Position numbers and translations under genes: made by a program. A stretch of 64,000 bases of DNA from CADEED01 sp963711635. GTDB taxonomy: Bacteria > Pseudomonadota > Gammaproteobacteria > Steroidobacterales > Steroidobacteraceae. Where the stretch lies: positions 100,200 through 164,199 of the forward strand of contig CAVQEZ010000013.1 of assembly GCA_963711635.1 (NCBI GenBank), written 5' to 3'. The notes beneath the pieces were generated by a model that saw only the letters and a program-made list of their open reading frames with translations, was not told the DNA's origin and searched no databases. Of this stretch, positions 1-9,091 are shown piece by piece (position 1 is the stretch's first letter; every line of letters begins with the position of its first letter).

Positions 1-24
1 TGGACCTGTGCATCGCCAGTCTGG

Positions 25-147
25 CTAGGCTTTCTTCTTTGCCTTTGCGGCTCTTGCTTTCTTCTTCGCAGGATCTTTCGCGCGGGTCTTGCCAAACGAA
101 CCCGCGTACAACTTTCCGCGCCGCGTACGGCGGTCGCCCTTACCCAT
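25..147 (-). CDS. 30S ribosomal protein THX (bTHX)
   Basis: A 40-codon gene. The product begins MGKGDRRTRRGKLYAG and ends in a Lys/Ala-rich tail (KKKARAAKAKKKA). The MGKGDxxTRRGK start, very small size and extreme basicity are the signature of bTHX, a small protein that fills a cavity between rRNA helices in the head of the 30S subunit. The C-terminal tail is longer than in the shortest family members (about 26 residues). Its ATG overlaps the last 8 bases of the upstream 67-codon gene, so the two are probably translated from one mRNA. Identification is by motif only. Confidence 0.85.
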   Translation of the reverse strand: MGKGDRRTRRGKLYAGSFGKTRAKDPAKKKARAAKAKKKA

Positions 148-343
148 TCGCTTCTTCCTTGTTCTGCGAGATCCACAGCAGCGCGGCTTCGATATCCGAC
201 AGCTGCGCGGCAGTCATTCCCGGGATGCGGCCACCGCCGGCTTCCTGTTTGACGCGCGCAAGCTCGGCGGATGACACCGTGCTTACCCAGGTGAGCCCGC
301 GGCGCACCTTGGACGTGAATTTCTGGGACTTCTCTTCGGTCAT
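140..343 (-). CDS. small hypothetical protein, 67 aa, coupled to THX
   Basis: I do not recognise this family. The protein is soluble and charged, with a basic N-terminal third, a Gly-rich turn (GGGRIPGM) and a predicted helix at about residues 44-60 ending WISQNKEEANG. No signal peptide or membrane segment is visible. Its stop codon overlaps the THX start, which suggests translational coupling and argues that it is a real gene. It lies 53 bases downstream of korB, so it could share that transcript. Confidence 0.55.
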   Translation of the reverse strand: MTEEKSQKFTSKVRRGLTWVSTVSSAELARVKQEAGGGRIPGMTAAQLSDIEAALLWISQNKEEANG

Positions 344-396
344 GTCGACTCCTGAATCAGCCGAATTCTCATTTTGCGGGCCGAAACATAGCGCGC

Positions 397-1453
397 CTAA
401 CGATATCGCGCCAGAACTTTCGCGAGAGCCGCCGACCCCGGCGACAGCCGACCATGGGGAATCTGATTGAGCGGAATAGCCGGTGTCTCATTGACTTCGT
501 GGAACTCTTTACCACCCGTGTCGAGGTAAAGCAGCCCAGTCAGGAATTCACCTTTTTTCAACCGTTCCTGGATGGCTGCCGTCGCCGCACCGCGGTCGGC
601 GGGGTCATAACTAGCGTCGAGTTTCCGCAGCAGGATGCGGCTGCCGTCATGCAGCACCACGGGCAGCACATCGCCCGCCGAATACTCGGCGGAGATCTCT
701 TTCTGGAAGGGAACGAAGTCGGCGTTCACGGCCGCGTCGTAGTGCTCGCGCGTGTACTGATAACTCTTCGTGGATCCTTCGTGATCGTTGAAGGTCACGC
801 AGGGCGACAGGACATCTATCAACGCGAAACCCTTGTGCCGGATGGCAGCCTGGATCAGCGGCACCAGTTGTTGTTTGTCGCCGGAGAAACTGCGCGCCAC
901 GAACGTCGCGCCCAGAGTCAGCGCGAGCAGGACGGGGTCGATTGGCGGCTGCTGGTTGACCTCGCCCTTCTTGGCCTTGGTGCCCACGTCGGCGGAGGCG
1001 GAGAACTGCCCCTTGGTGAGTCCGTACACGCCGTTGTTCTCGATGATGTACGCCATGTTCAGGTTGCGCCGGATGGCATGGCAGAACTGGCCGAGCCCGA
1101 TGGACAAGGTGTCGCCGTCACCGGAGACCCCGACATAGGCCAGGTTGCGGTTCGCGGCATTCGCACCCATGGCGATGGACGGCATGCGTCCATGCACGGA
1201 GTTGAAGCCGTGGCCTCCGCGAGACGAAATATGCGGTGGTCTTCGACGAGCAACCGATGCCCGAGAGCTTGACCATGTTCTGCGGCTCGATGTCGAGCCC
1301 CCACGACGCCTCGATGATCGCCGCGGTAATGGAGTCGTGGCCGCAGCCCGCGCACAGAGTCGACAGGCCGCCTTCGTAGTCGCGGCGCGTCAGCCCCAGC
1401 GAATTCTTCGGCAGCGAGGGGTGGCGGACTTTCGGTTTCGGCAGGAACGTCAT
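397..1453 (-). CDS. korB: 2-oxoacid:ferredoxin oxidoreductase beta subunit (one frameshift)
   Basis: Thiamine-diphosphate-binding subunit of a 2-oxoacid (probably 2-oxoglutarate) ferredoxin oxidoreductase, which oxidatively decarboxylates a 2-oxoacid to an acyl-CoA and reduces ferredoxin. The N-terminal part carries the cluster-ligating CAGCGHDS motif (about residue 35). The second part carries the ThDP/Mg motif GDGDTLSIG and IIENNGVYGLTKGQ. The frame breaks near 1220, where one base is missing in a GC-rich run; restoring it gives about 352 residues, normal for the family. The ATG overlaps the korA stop by 4 bases. Substrate preference for 2-oxoglutarate is inferred from overall resemblance and was not tested. 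Confidence 0.85.
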
Positions 1454-3315
1454 GCGGCACCTCCCGAGGTCTTCGCGGCCGGCGCCGCGACCACTTCGGG
1501 CTTGCGGGTCTTGGGTTCGACCTCGGCGAGCACGCCCTTGACGATGAACTCCGAGGAGATCGGCAGGCCGCTGTAATGCAGCAGCGAGCGCAGCTGGTGC
1601 TTCTCGACACGCGTCTCCAGCGTCAGCAGCGAGCGCATCTGCGCGTCGCGGTTCTGCTCGATGACGAATATCAGCCGGTGCGCCTCGAGGAACTTCTCCA
1701 CGTCCTCGCCGAAAGGAAACGAACGCAGGCGCATGTAGTTAGCCGTGAGCCCATGCTCACCGAGTATGTCGCGCGCCTCGCGCACCGCGCCGTCGGAGCT
1801 GCCATAGGCCACCAGCGCGATGTCGATCTTGGGGTCCTGGTCGATGACGGCCTTCGGAACCAGCCGTTTCGCGGTGTGGAACTTGCGCACCAGCCGGTCG
1901 AGCACGATCTGGTACTCGGCCGAGTCTTCGGTGTAGGCGCCGTACTGCGTGTGGCCGGAGCCGCGCGTGAAATACGCGCCCTTGGGATGCACGCCGGGCA
2001 ACGTGCGGTACGGGATGCCGTCGCCGTCCACGTCCAGATAGCGATGAAACTTCTCGAGCTTCGCGATTTCGTCGTGCTCGAGCACCTTGCCGCGGTCGGG
2101 AACGTAGTTGTCGTCCCACTTGAGATCGGGACACATCCAGTCGTTCATGCCGATGTCGAGATCCGACATCACCAGGATCGGCGTCTGCAGCCGCTCGGCG
2201 AGATCGAAGGCGTCGCGCGCGAAGTAGAAACACTCTTCGGGATCGCGCGGATAGAGGCATACGTGCTTGGTATCGCCGTGCGAGGCGTAGGCCGCCTCGA
2301 GGATGTCGCACTGCTGCGTGCGCGTCGGCATGCCGGTGGACGGGCCCACGCGCTGGATGTCGAACAACACGGCCGGGACTTCCGCGTAGTACGCCAGGCC
2401 CAGGAACTCGTTCATCAGCGAGACGCCGGGGCCGCTGGTGGCCGTGAAGGCGCGCGCGCCGTTCCACGCGGCACCCAGCACCATGCCGATGGCGGCCAGC
2501 TCGTCCTCGGCCTGGATGAAGGCGAAGTTCTTCTTGCCGGATTCCGGGTCGACACGCAGCTTGTCGGCGAACATCTTGAATGCGTCCATCAGCGACGTGG
2601 ACGGCGTGATCGGATACCACGCGCCCACGGTCGCACCCGCGAACACGCAGCCGAGGCCGGCGGCGGTATTGCCGTCGATGAGGATGTGTCCCGCGGTCTT
2701 GCTGCTCGCGAGCTGGCCCGGCGCCACGTGCATGGGCAGCGGACATTTGAAGTTTTCCTTCGTGTACTTGTAGCCGAGCTCGATGGCCTTCATGTTCGAA
2801 TCCACGAGCGCGGGTTTTTTCGCGTAGGTCTCCGCGAGCAGTTCGCGGATCTTCGCGATGTCGAGATCCAGCAGCGCCGCAAGCACACCGGCGTAGCAGA
2901 TGTTCTTCATGAGAATGCGCGTGCGCACGCCATTGAAGTTCTCGTTGCAGAGTCGGGCGAGCGGCACTCCGAGCACCGTGATGTCGTCGCGCGCGAGCAA
3001 CGCGGGCCGCGGCCACGTCGAGTCGTAGACGAGGTAGCCGCCCGAGGTCACCTCGCGCACGTCGCGCGCGTAGGTCTCGGCATTCATCGCGATCATGATG
3101 TCGATCTTTCCCGAGCGCGCGACGTAGGAATCCTTCGTGACGCGGATCTCGTACCAGGTCGGCAGTCCCTGGATGTTCGACGGGAAGTAGTTCTTGCCCA
3201 TGACGGGCACGCCGCTGCGGAAAATGGACTTCATGAGCAGCGAATTGGCGCTGGCCGAACCCGTGCCGTTCACCGTCGCGATCTTGATCGCGAAGTTGTT
3301 TATGCGTTCTGGCAT
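1450..3315 (-). CDS. korA: 2-oxoacid:ferredoxin oxidoreductase, fused gamma-alpha subunit
   Basis: 621 residues. The first about 190 form the gamma domain (TVNGTGSASANSLLMKSIF near the start, then GKNYFPSNIQGLPTWYEIRV). The rest is the alpha subunit with the pyrimidine-binding domain (GNTAAGLGCVFAGATVGAWY, then YPITPSTSLMDAF) and the TSGPGVSLMNEFLGLAYYAE core. Gamma-alpha fusion is one of the known layouts of KorA-type enzymes. It pairs with KorB immediately downstream (4-base overlap). It follows the flavoprotein/ferredoxin gene with a 16-base overlap, so the three form one operon. The C-terminal about 30 residues are Lys/Ala/Pro-rich and probably disordered. The reading frame is intact. Confidence 0.88.
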   Translation of the reverse strand: MPERINNFAIKIATVNGTGSASANSLLMKSIFRSGVPVMGKNYFPSNIQGLPTWYEIRVTKDSYVARSGKIDIMIAMNAETYARDVREVTSGGYLVYDSTWPRPALLARDDITVLGVPLARLCNENFNGVRTRILMKNICYAGVLAALLDLDIAKIRELLAETYAKKPALVDSNMKAIELGYKYTKENFKCPLPMHVAPGQLASSKTAGHILIDGNTAAGLGCVFAGATVGAWYPITPSTSLMDAFKMFADKLRVDPESGKKNFAFIQAEDELAAIGMVLGAAWNGARAFTATSGPGVSLMNEFLGLAYYAEVPAVLFDIQRVGPSTGMPTRTQQCDILEAAYASHGDTKHVCLYPRDPEECFYFARDAFDLAERLQTPILVMSDLDIGMNDWMCPDLKWDDNYVPDRGKVLEHDEIAKLEKFHRYLDVDGDGIPYRTLPGVHPKGAYFTRGSGHTQYGAYTEDSAEYQIVLDRLVRKFHTAKRLVPKAVIDQDPKIDIALVAYGSSDGAVREARDILGEHGLTANYMRLRSFPFGEDVEKFLEAHRLIFVIEQNRDAQMRSLLTLETRVEKHQLRSLLHYSGLPISSEFIVKGVLAEVEPKTRKPEVVAAPAAKTSGGAA

Positions 3316-5136
3316 TTCAGCGCGCTCTTCGGGAGCTTGGCTGCGTCAGCGGCGGCCTCGTCCACTGCGTGCGGCCACTGGATCGACGACTTCTGCATGT
3401 CCCAGGCCGCGGTGGGGCAGCGCTCGGCGCACAGGCCGCAATGCACACAAAGGTCCTCGTCTTTGACCATGACGCGGCCCGTGTGTTTCAGCGCGGAGGA
3501 TACGTACAAGGCCTGAGTGACATTCTTCGCGGGCGCCTTGAGGCGCGAGCGCAGATCGGCTTCCTCACCGTTGTGCGTGATGGTCAGGCAGTCCACCGGG
3601 CAGATGTCGATGCAGGCGTCGCATTCGATGCACAGCTTGGTCTCGAACACCGTCTGCACGTCGCAGTTCAGGCAGCGCTGGACTTCCTTCTCGATCTGTT
3701 CCGCCGTGAACCCCAGCTCGACCTCGATGTTGAGCTTCTTGAAGCGTTCCTTCAGCGACACATGCGGCATGAGGCGCCGCTCGGCCGGGTTGTAGTCGTT
3801 CGCATAGGCCCACTCGTGCATGCCCATCTTCACCGACTGCAGGTTGACTCCCGGCGCCAGCCGCTCGGCCACGGGCTTGCCCTGGCAGAAGTTGTGAATC
3901 GAGATGGCCGCCTGGTGACCATGCTCCACGGCCCAGATGATGTTCTTGGGACCAAAGGCGGCGTCACCGCCGAAGTAAGATGCCGGCGCGCGTCGACTCG
4001 AAGGTCTTCGCGTCCACCTTGGGCACATCCCACTTGTCGAATTCGATGCCGAGATCCCGCTCGATCCATGGGAAGGCGTTCTCCTGGCCGATGGCGAGGA
4101 TGACGTCGTCGGCTTCGTGCAGCTCCTCACCGACAATACGTTCCGCGGTGATGCGCCCCTTGGCGTCGATATCGTATTCCATGACATCGAAAGTCATGCC
4201 CTTCAGCTTGCCGTTCTCCAGGACGAAGGCCTTCGGCGAGCGATTGATGATGATCTTGACGTGCTCTTCCTCGGCGTCCTCGAGCTCCCACTCCGATGCC
4301 TTGAAGAACTGGCGCGGCTTGCGCGCCATGACCTTCACTTCATCCGCGCCCAGGCGCAGCGAGGTGCGGCAGCAGTCCATGGCCGTATTGCCCACGCCGA
4401 TGATCAGCACCTTCTTGCCGATGGACTTGATGTGCTCGAAGGCCACCGACTCCAGCCAGGTGATGCCGATGTGGATGTTGGCGGCGCCTTCGGCGCGTCC
4501 GGGCAGCTTGAGCTCCTTGCCCTTGGGCGCACCGGCGCCGACGAACACCGCGTCGAAACCGCCCTTGTCTAACAACTCGCGCATCGACTTGATCGGGTGG
4601 TTGAGCTTGAGGTCCACGCCCATGTCGACGATCTGCGCGATCTCGTCGTTGAGCACTTCCGCCGGCAGGCGGAACGACGGAATGTTGGTGCGCATGAGGC
4701 CGCCGGGCACGCCCCATTGCTCGAAGATGGTCACCGAGTAGCCCAGCGGCATGAGGTCGTTGGCCACGGTCAGCGACGCGCAGCCCGCGCCGATCAGCGC
4801 CACCTTCTTGCCGTTCTTGAGCTTGGGAATCCTGGGCAGCCGACCCGTGATGTCTTCGTCGCGGTGATCGGCGGCCACGCGCTTGAGGCGGCAGATCGCG
4901 ACGGGTTTTTCCTCGACGCGGCCGCGGCGGCACGCCGGCTCGCAAGGGCGGTCGCAGACGCGCCCGAGGATTCCCGGAAAGACGTTCGAATTGCGATTCA
5001 CCATGTAGGCATCGGTGAAGCGCCCCTGCGCAATAAGTCGAATGTATTCGGGGACGTCGGTGTGTGCTGGGCAAGCCCATTGGCAATCCACGACCTTGTG
5101 AAAGTAGTCGGGTTGCGAAGTGTCCGTCGGTTGCAT
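3300..5136 (-). CDS. GltD-like FAD oxidoreductase fused to a 2x[4Fe-4S] ferredoxin (one frameshift)
   Basis: Electron-transfer partner encoded first in the korAB operon. The N-terminal cysteine region (CQWACPAHTDVPEYI, then CDRPCEPACRRGRV) matches the Fe-S domain of glutamate synthase small subunit and dihydropyrimidine dehydrogenase. It is followed by an FAD fold (VALIGAGCASLTVANDL), an NAD(P) fold (VLIIGVGNTAMDCCR) and a C-terminal ferredoxin with two full cluster motifs (CIECDACIDICP and CVHCGLCAERCP). The frame breaks near 3980 (one extra T), between FESTRAGI and YFGGDAAFG; restored length is about 611 residues. I chose the ATG at 5136 because GGGGGGAT lies just before it; an ATG 13 codons upstream is also open. 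A likely role is moving electrons between NAD(P)H and ferredoxin for KorAB (inference). Confidence 0.78.
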
Positions 5137-5205
5137 ATCCCCCCGGATAAGAAGCCGGTTTTCCCCCGCCGGCACGCTGGTGAGTATAGGCTTCGGGCCC
5201 CTTGA

Positions 5206-5544
5206 ATGAATAACCCCGTTGAAATCAAGCTCCGAACCCGTTCACGCGTACTCGAAGTTGCGTACGAGGATGGTGCGCGCTATGAGCTTCCCTTCGAATA
5301 CCTGCGCGTGCATTCGCCTTCCGCTGAAGTAAAGGGACATGGCCCCGGCCAGGAGGTTCTGGTCACTGGCAAGCAGAACGTCGGAATCCGCGCCGTGGAG
5401 CCCGTAGGCCAGTACGCCGTAAAGCTGGTGTTCGACGACGGCCACGATACGGGTTTGTATTCGTGGAATTACCTGCGCGAGCTAGGTGAGAACTATTCGC
5501 AAAAATGGGCCGCGTACCAGGCCCGTGTGCAGGCGACCCAATAG
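5206..5544 (+). CDS. DUF971 domain protein
   Basis: 112 residues forming the small beta-rich DUF971 domain, related to the N-terminal domain of gamma-butyrobetaine hydroxylase (LEVAYEDGARYELPFEYLRV, later YAVKLVFDDGHDTGLYSWNY). In gammaproteobacteria this gene is often found close to ubiE or hslUV; here it precedes ubiE. Biochemical function is not established. Some family members have been linked to iron or Fe-S handling, but nothing here proves it. Start at the ATG 70 bases from, and divergent to, the flavoprotein gene. Confidence 0.8.
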   Translation: MNNPVEIKLRTRSRVLEVAYEDGARYELPFEYLRVHSPSAEVKGHGPGQEVLVTGKQNVGIRAVEPVGQYAVKLVFDDGHDTGLYSWNYLRELGENYSQKWAAYQARVQATQ

Positions 5545-5549
5545 ACGAG

Positions 5550-5579
5550 CCGGCGCAGGAGCGGAGCGAGCTGCGCCGG
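5550..5579 (+). terminator. inverted repeat after DUF971 gene
   Basis: A 9-base perfect stem (CCGGCGCAG / CTGCGCCGG) closes a 12-base loop just after the DUF971 stop codon. There is no T-tract after it. It stands as the first of two hairpins in the gap before ubiE. Confidence 0.45.
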
Positions 5580-5587
5580 TAGAAAGA

Positions 5588-5615
5588 AAGGCCGGGCTCG
5601 TTAAAACCCGGCCTT
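5588..5615 (+). terminator. probable intrinsic terminator before ubiE
   Basis: A 9-base stem AAGGCCGGG / CCCGGCCTT encloses a 10-base loop. The A-rich left flank (GAAAGAAAGG) and TTCGTTG on the right suggest bidirectional weak termination. It separates the DUF971 transcript from the ubiquinone genes. Confidence 0.5.
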
Positions 5616-5720
5616 CGTTGCAAGACCCCCGCTCGAATAGTTGGGCTTTGTATCGAATGCAGGTCTGAAAAGCCAGTGCTTTCTCGTCGTCCCGTGCCAC
5701 CCGTCTATACTGCCCGCCCT

Positions 5721-6476
5721 GTGAGCGCAGAAGATAAATCCGAGACCGATTTCGGCTACCAGCGCGTCCCCTGGAGCGACAAACAGCAACGGGTGCGCGG
5801 TGTATTCGATTCGGTCGCGTCGAACTACGACCTGATGAACGATCTCATGTCCGGTGGCGCGCATCGGCTGTGGAAGGAGTTCACGCTGTCGCTGACCGGG
5901 CTGCACGCCGGCCAACGCGCGCTCGATGTCGCGGGCGGCACCGGTGACCTGACTACCGGGCTGGCCAAACAAGTCGGCAAGTCGGGGATCGTGATCCTCT
6001 CGGACATCAATGGAGCCATGCTCGGTGAAGGGCGCGACCGCATGCTCGACGCGGGCCTGGTCGGCAACGTGAATTGCGTGCTGGCAAACGCGGAAAAACT
6101 GCCGTTCGCGGACTCGCAGTTCGACTGCGTCACCATCGGCTTCGGGCTGCGCAATGTCACCGACAAGCCGGCCGCACTGGCCGACATGCGCCGCGTGCTC
6201 AAGCCCGGTGGACAGCTGCTGGTGCTGGAATTTTCGCACCCGGTGCTGCCGTTCCTGAAGCCGCTGTACGACCTGTATTCCTTCCGCGTGCTGCCGCTGC
6301 TCGGCAAGCTGGTCGCAAAGGATGAGGACAGCTACCGTTACCTCGCCGAATCGATTCGCATGCATCCGGACCAGGAAACCCTGCTGGGCATGATGCAGGG
6401 GGCGGGCCTGGAAGACTGCCGCTATCACAACCTCTCCGGTGGCATCGTCGCGGTGCACCGGGGCTACAAGTACTAG
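5721..6476 (+). CDS. ubiE: ubiquinone/menaquinone C-methyltransferase UbiE
   Basis: SAM-dependent C-methyltransferase of ubiquinone biosynthesis. Visible family motifs are FDSVASNYDLMNDLMSGGAH, the SAM-binding LDVAGGTGDLT, FGLRNVTDK and the C-terminal GGIVAVHRGYKY, which is typical of the true UbiE C-terminus. I chose the GTG at 5721 (protein beginning VSAEDKSETDFGYQRVPW), because the family starts shortly before FGYQRV; an in-frame ATG 15 codons upstream is also open. Length about 251 residues is normal. It is followed at short spacing by a membrane protein gene, ubiJ and ubiB, so the set is likely one operon. Confidence 0.93.
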   Translation: MSAEDKSETDFGYQRVPWSDKQQRVRGVFDSVASNYDLMNDLMSGGAHRLWKEFTLSLTGLHAGQRALDVAGGTGDLTTGLAKQVGKSGIVILSDINGAMLGEGRDRMLDAGLVGNVNCVLANAEKLPFADSQFDCVTIGFGLRNVTDKPAALADMRRVLKPGGQLLVLEFSHPVLPFLKPLYDLYSFRVLPLLGKLVAKDEDSYRYLAESIRMHPDQETLLGMMQGAGLEDCRYHNLSGGIVAVHRGYKY

Positions 6477-6484
6477 GTATCCCG

Positions 6485-6784
6485 ATGTCCCCCTACGTCG
6501 TATTGGTGGCCGCGGTGGTCTTCTGGCCGGTACTGATCATCGCGATGGCCATGCTGCGTTCACCGTCACGCGCCTTCGTGCTGGCTGGCGCGTTCACGAT
6601 CGGTAGCATGATCGGGTCCGGCCTCAGCCTGCTCGCGGCCACGCCGCTGTTCGATCACAGGAGCGGCGACACCCAGACGTATCTCACCTTCACCTTCGCC
6701 GCACTGGGCGCGATCGCGGGTGGGCTGATTGCGGTCCAGCTGCTGGGCAAGCTGGCCGGCCGATCGTTGTGGCGTCGGGAGTGA
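6485..6784 (+). CDS. small membrane protein between ubiE and ubiJ
   Basis: 99 residues with three hydrophobic segments: about residues 3-24 (VVLVAAVVFWPVLIIAMAM), 29-52, and 67-90 (LTFTFAALGAIAGGLIAVQLLG). The C-terminus is basic. I do not recognise a family. It starts 8 bases after ubiE and ends 15 bases before ubiJ, so it is probably co-expressed with the ubiquinone genes. A role beside the membrane-bound Ubi complex is speculation from position only. Confidence 0.7.
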   Translation: MSPYVVLVAAVVFWPVLIIAMAMLRSPSRAFVLAGAFTIGSMIGSGLSLLAATPLFDHRSGDTQTYLTFTFAALGAIAGGLIAVQLLGKLAGRSLWRRE

Positions 6785-6799
6785 CGGCGAAACTCAATC

Positions 6800-7420
6800 G
6801 TGCTGACCCAGGCCATCGAGAACCTGCTCAACCGCAACCTGCCGCGCAGTCCGCGCGCCCAGGAGCTGTGTGAAACGCTGAAAGGCAAGGCCGTGCGCAT
6901 CGAGGCGCAGGGCCTGGGCTGGCGGCTGGACTGCGAATCGCTCGGAACCTCGCTGAAACTCACCAAAGCCGGGCACTCCGAGCGTACGCCCGACGCGGAA
7001 ATCTCCGGTAGTTTGATCGGCCTGGCGGCGCTGGCCGGGCCCCATCCCGAGGAAGTCATCCAGCGCGGCGACGTGAGCATCCGCGGCGATGCCGAGCTGG
7101 CGCAGAAATTCCGCGAGCTGGCCATGCTGCTGCGTCCGGATGTCGAAGAGGAACTTTCGAAGATCATCGGCGATACACCCGCTCATCAGGCTCTCCGCCT
7201 GGCAAAGGCCGTCACGGGATTCGGCCGCCGCGCGGTGAACACCGGCGTGCGCAATGTGGCCGAATACCTGGCGCATGAGCGTGGCGACCTGGTGCCGCGT
7301 GCCGAGGCGGAAGATTTCTACCGCGGTGTCGAGCGGTTGCGAGAAGATCTCGACCGTCTCGACGCACGTGCGCGTCTCATCGAACAGGGCGAAATGAACG
7401 ACCCCCAGAATGAAAGATAG
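6800..7420 (+). CDS. ubiJ: ubiquinone biosynthesis accessory factor UbiJ
   Basis: 206 residues. An N-terminal SCP2-type lipid-binding domain (about 1-115, including the LRGDVSIRGD-like segment VIQRGDVSIRGDAELAQKF) is followed by helices and a C-terminal coiled-coil-like region (EDFYRGVERLREDLDRLDARAR). UbiJ is a non-catalytic factor of the soluble Ubi metabolon that binds the quinone intermediates. The gene uses a GTG start at 6800. Its place between ubiE and ubiB matches the conserved ubiE-ubiJ-ubiB order of gammaproteobacteria. Confidence 0.88.
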   Translation: MLTQAIENLLNRNLPRSPRAQELCETLKGKAVRIEAQGLGWRLDCESLGTSLKLTKAGHSERTPDAEISGSLIGLAALAGPHPEEVIQRGDVSIRGDAELAQKFRELAMLLRPDVEEELSKIIGDTPAHQALRLAKAVTGFGRRAVNTGVRNVAEYLAHERGDLVPRAEAEDFYRGVERLREDLDRLDARARLIEQGEMNDPQNER

Positions 7421-7423
7421 TCA

Positions 7424-9091
7424 GTGATGAAGCTGCGCGTACTTGCCCGCCTCATCGAAATCCAGCGGGTGCTGGTCCGCCATGGCCTGGACGAATTCGT
7501 TCGCGCCACGCACCTCTATCGTCCGCTGCGCTTCGTGTTCCTGCTCAGCCCCTGGACCTGGGCGGTGCGCCGGCGCGACGAACCGCGTGCCGTGCGGCTG
7601 CGCGAGGCGCTGCAGGAGCTCGGCCCCATCTTCGTGAAATTCGGACAGGCGCTGTCCACGCGCCGCGACCTGCTGCCGATCGACATCGCCGAGGAGCTGG
7701 CCAAGCTCCAGGATCGCGTGCCGCCCTTCGACGGGCGCATCGCCCGCCGCGTCGTCGAGGACGCCTACGGCCGCGCCGCCGAGCAGGTGTTCTCGATGTT
7801 CGACGAGCAGCCGTTGGCAGCGGCTTCGATCGCGCAGGTGCACGCGGCCGAGCTGCGCGCCGAGGTGACGCTGAACGGCGCCAAGACACGCGAGGTCGTG
7901 GTCAAGGTGCTGCGGCCGGGCATGCACGAGATCATCGCGCGCGACCTCGAAGTACTGCACGCGCTGGCTTCGTTCGCGAACAACAACTGGGAAGGCAGCC
8001 GCCGTCTCAAACCCGTCGAAATCGTGCGCGAGTACCAGAAGACCATCCTCGACGAGCTGGACCTGATGCGCGAGGCCGGCAATGCCTCGCAGCTGCGGCG
8101 CAATTTCGAGGGGTCGACTCTTCTATATGTGCCCGCGGTGCATTGGGATTTCTGCCGGCCCGGGGTCATGGTCATGGAGCGCATCCGCGGCGTGCAGATC
8201 TCCAACATGGCGCGGCTGCGCGAGGCCGGTACCGACATCAGGCGGCTGGCCGAGAACGGCGTGGAGATCTTCTTCACGCAGGTGTTCAAGCACAATTTTT
8301 TCCACGCGGACATGCATCCCGGGAATATCTTCGTGCTGATCGACAACCCGGCGCAGCCCAAGTACGCCGCCGTGGATTTCGGCATCGTCGGCACACTGGA
8401 CCCGCGCGACCAGTACTACCTGGCCGAAAATTTCCTCGCCGTGTTCGATCGCGACTACCGCCGGGTGGCGACGTTGCACCTCGAATCCGGCTGGGTGCCC
8501 GAGGGCTCGCGCGTCGACGAAATGGAATCCGCCATCCGCACGGTGTGCGAACCGATCTTCAACAAGCCGCTCAAGGAAATCTCCTTCGGCACGGTGCTGT
8601 TGCGGCTGTTCGAGATCTCGCGGCGCTTCAACGTCGAGATCCAGCCGCAGCTCATCCTGCTGCAGAAGACGCTGCTGAACATTGAAGGTCTCGGGCGCGA
8701 TCTCTACCCGGACCTCGACATCTTCAAGACCGCGGGTCCCATCATGCGCGAGTGGGTGCGCGAGAAGATGAGCGCCCGCACCGTGATCGAGAACGCACGC
8801 ACGCAGATCCCGGACATCATCTCCAGCCTGCAAACCCTCGCGCCGCTGGTTCGCTCGGCGGTGCAACGCGCGCAGGACGGCCGGCTGCGCCTCGCGGTGG
8901 AGGCGCCCGAGATCAACGCGCTGCGCAACGAGATCAGGCGCACCAACCGCCGGCGCGACAGGGTGACCATCGCGTGCGTTGTCCTGTTAGGTGGCATCGT
9001 CTGGACCGCATTGGCACGCGAGCCCGCGTGGATCGGCTGGGCGCTGGCCGGCACCGGCGTGGCCTGGCTGATCGCCGCCATCCGGAAGTAG
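7424..9091 (+). CDS. ubiB: UbiB, ABC1/ADCK-type atypical kinase-like protein
   Basis: 555 residues of the UbiB/ABC1 family, required for ubiquinone synthesis. Kinase-like landmarks are KFGQALSTRRDLLP (the KxGQ segment), the Ala-rich nucleotide loop AAASIAQVH, EVVVKVLRPG, the catalytic-loop equivalent FFHADMHPGNIF and the metal-binding AVDFGIVG. Two C-terminal hydrophobic segments (VTIACVVLLGGIVWTAL and WIGWALAGTGVAWLIAAI) anchor it in the membrane, as in the family. The start is GTG 7424 or the adjacent ATG 7427, 3 bases after the ubiJ stop. Confidence 0.93.
   Translation: MMKLRVLARLIEIQRVLVRHGLDEFVRATHLYRPLRFVFLLSPWTWAVRRRDEPRAVRLREALQELGPIFVKFGQALSTRRDLLPIDIAEELAKLQDRVPPFDGRIARRVVEDAYGRAAEQVFSMFDEQPLAAASIAQVHAAELRAEVTLNGAKTREVVVKVLRPGMHEIIARDLEVLHALASFANNNWEGSRRLKPVEIVREYQKTILDELDLMREAGNASQLRRNFEGSTLLYVPAVHWDFCRPGVMVMERIRGVQISNMARLREAGTDIRRLAENGVEIFFTQVFKHNFFHADMHPGNIFVLIDNPAQPKYAAVDFGIVGTLDPRDQYYLAENFLAVFDRDYRRVATLHLESGWVPEGSRVDEMESAIRTVCEPIFNKPLKEISFGTVLLRLFEISRRFNVEIQPQLILLQKTLLNIEGLGRDLYPDLDIFKTAGPIMREWVREKMSARTVIENARTQIPDIISSLQTLAPLVRSAVQRAQDGRLRLAVEAPEINALRNEIRRTNRRRDRVTIACVVLLGGIVWTALAREPAWIGWALAGTGVAWLIAAIRK

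Noticed and set aside
1576..3516. Long plus-strand open frames of several hundred codons opposite korA and other genes
   Set aside because: They are Arg/His/Ala-rich shadows, expected in high-GC sequence opposite real genes; the minus-strand proteins have clear motifs.
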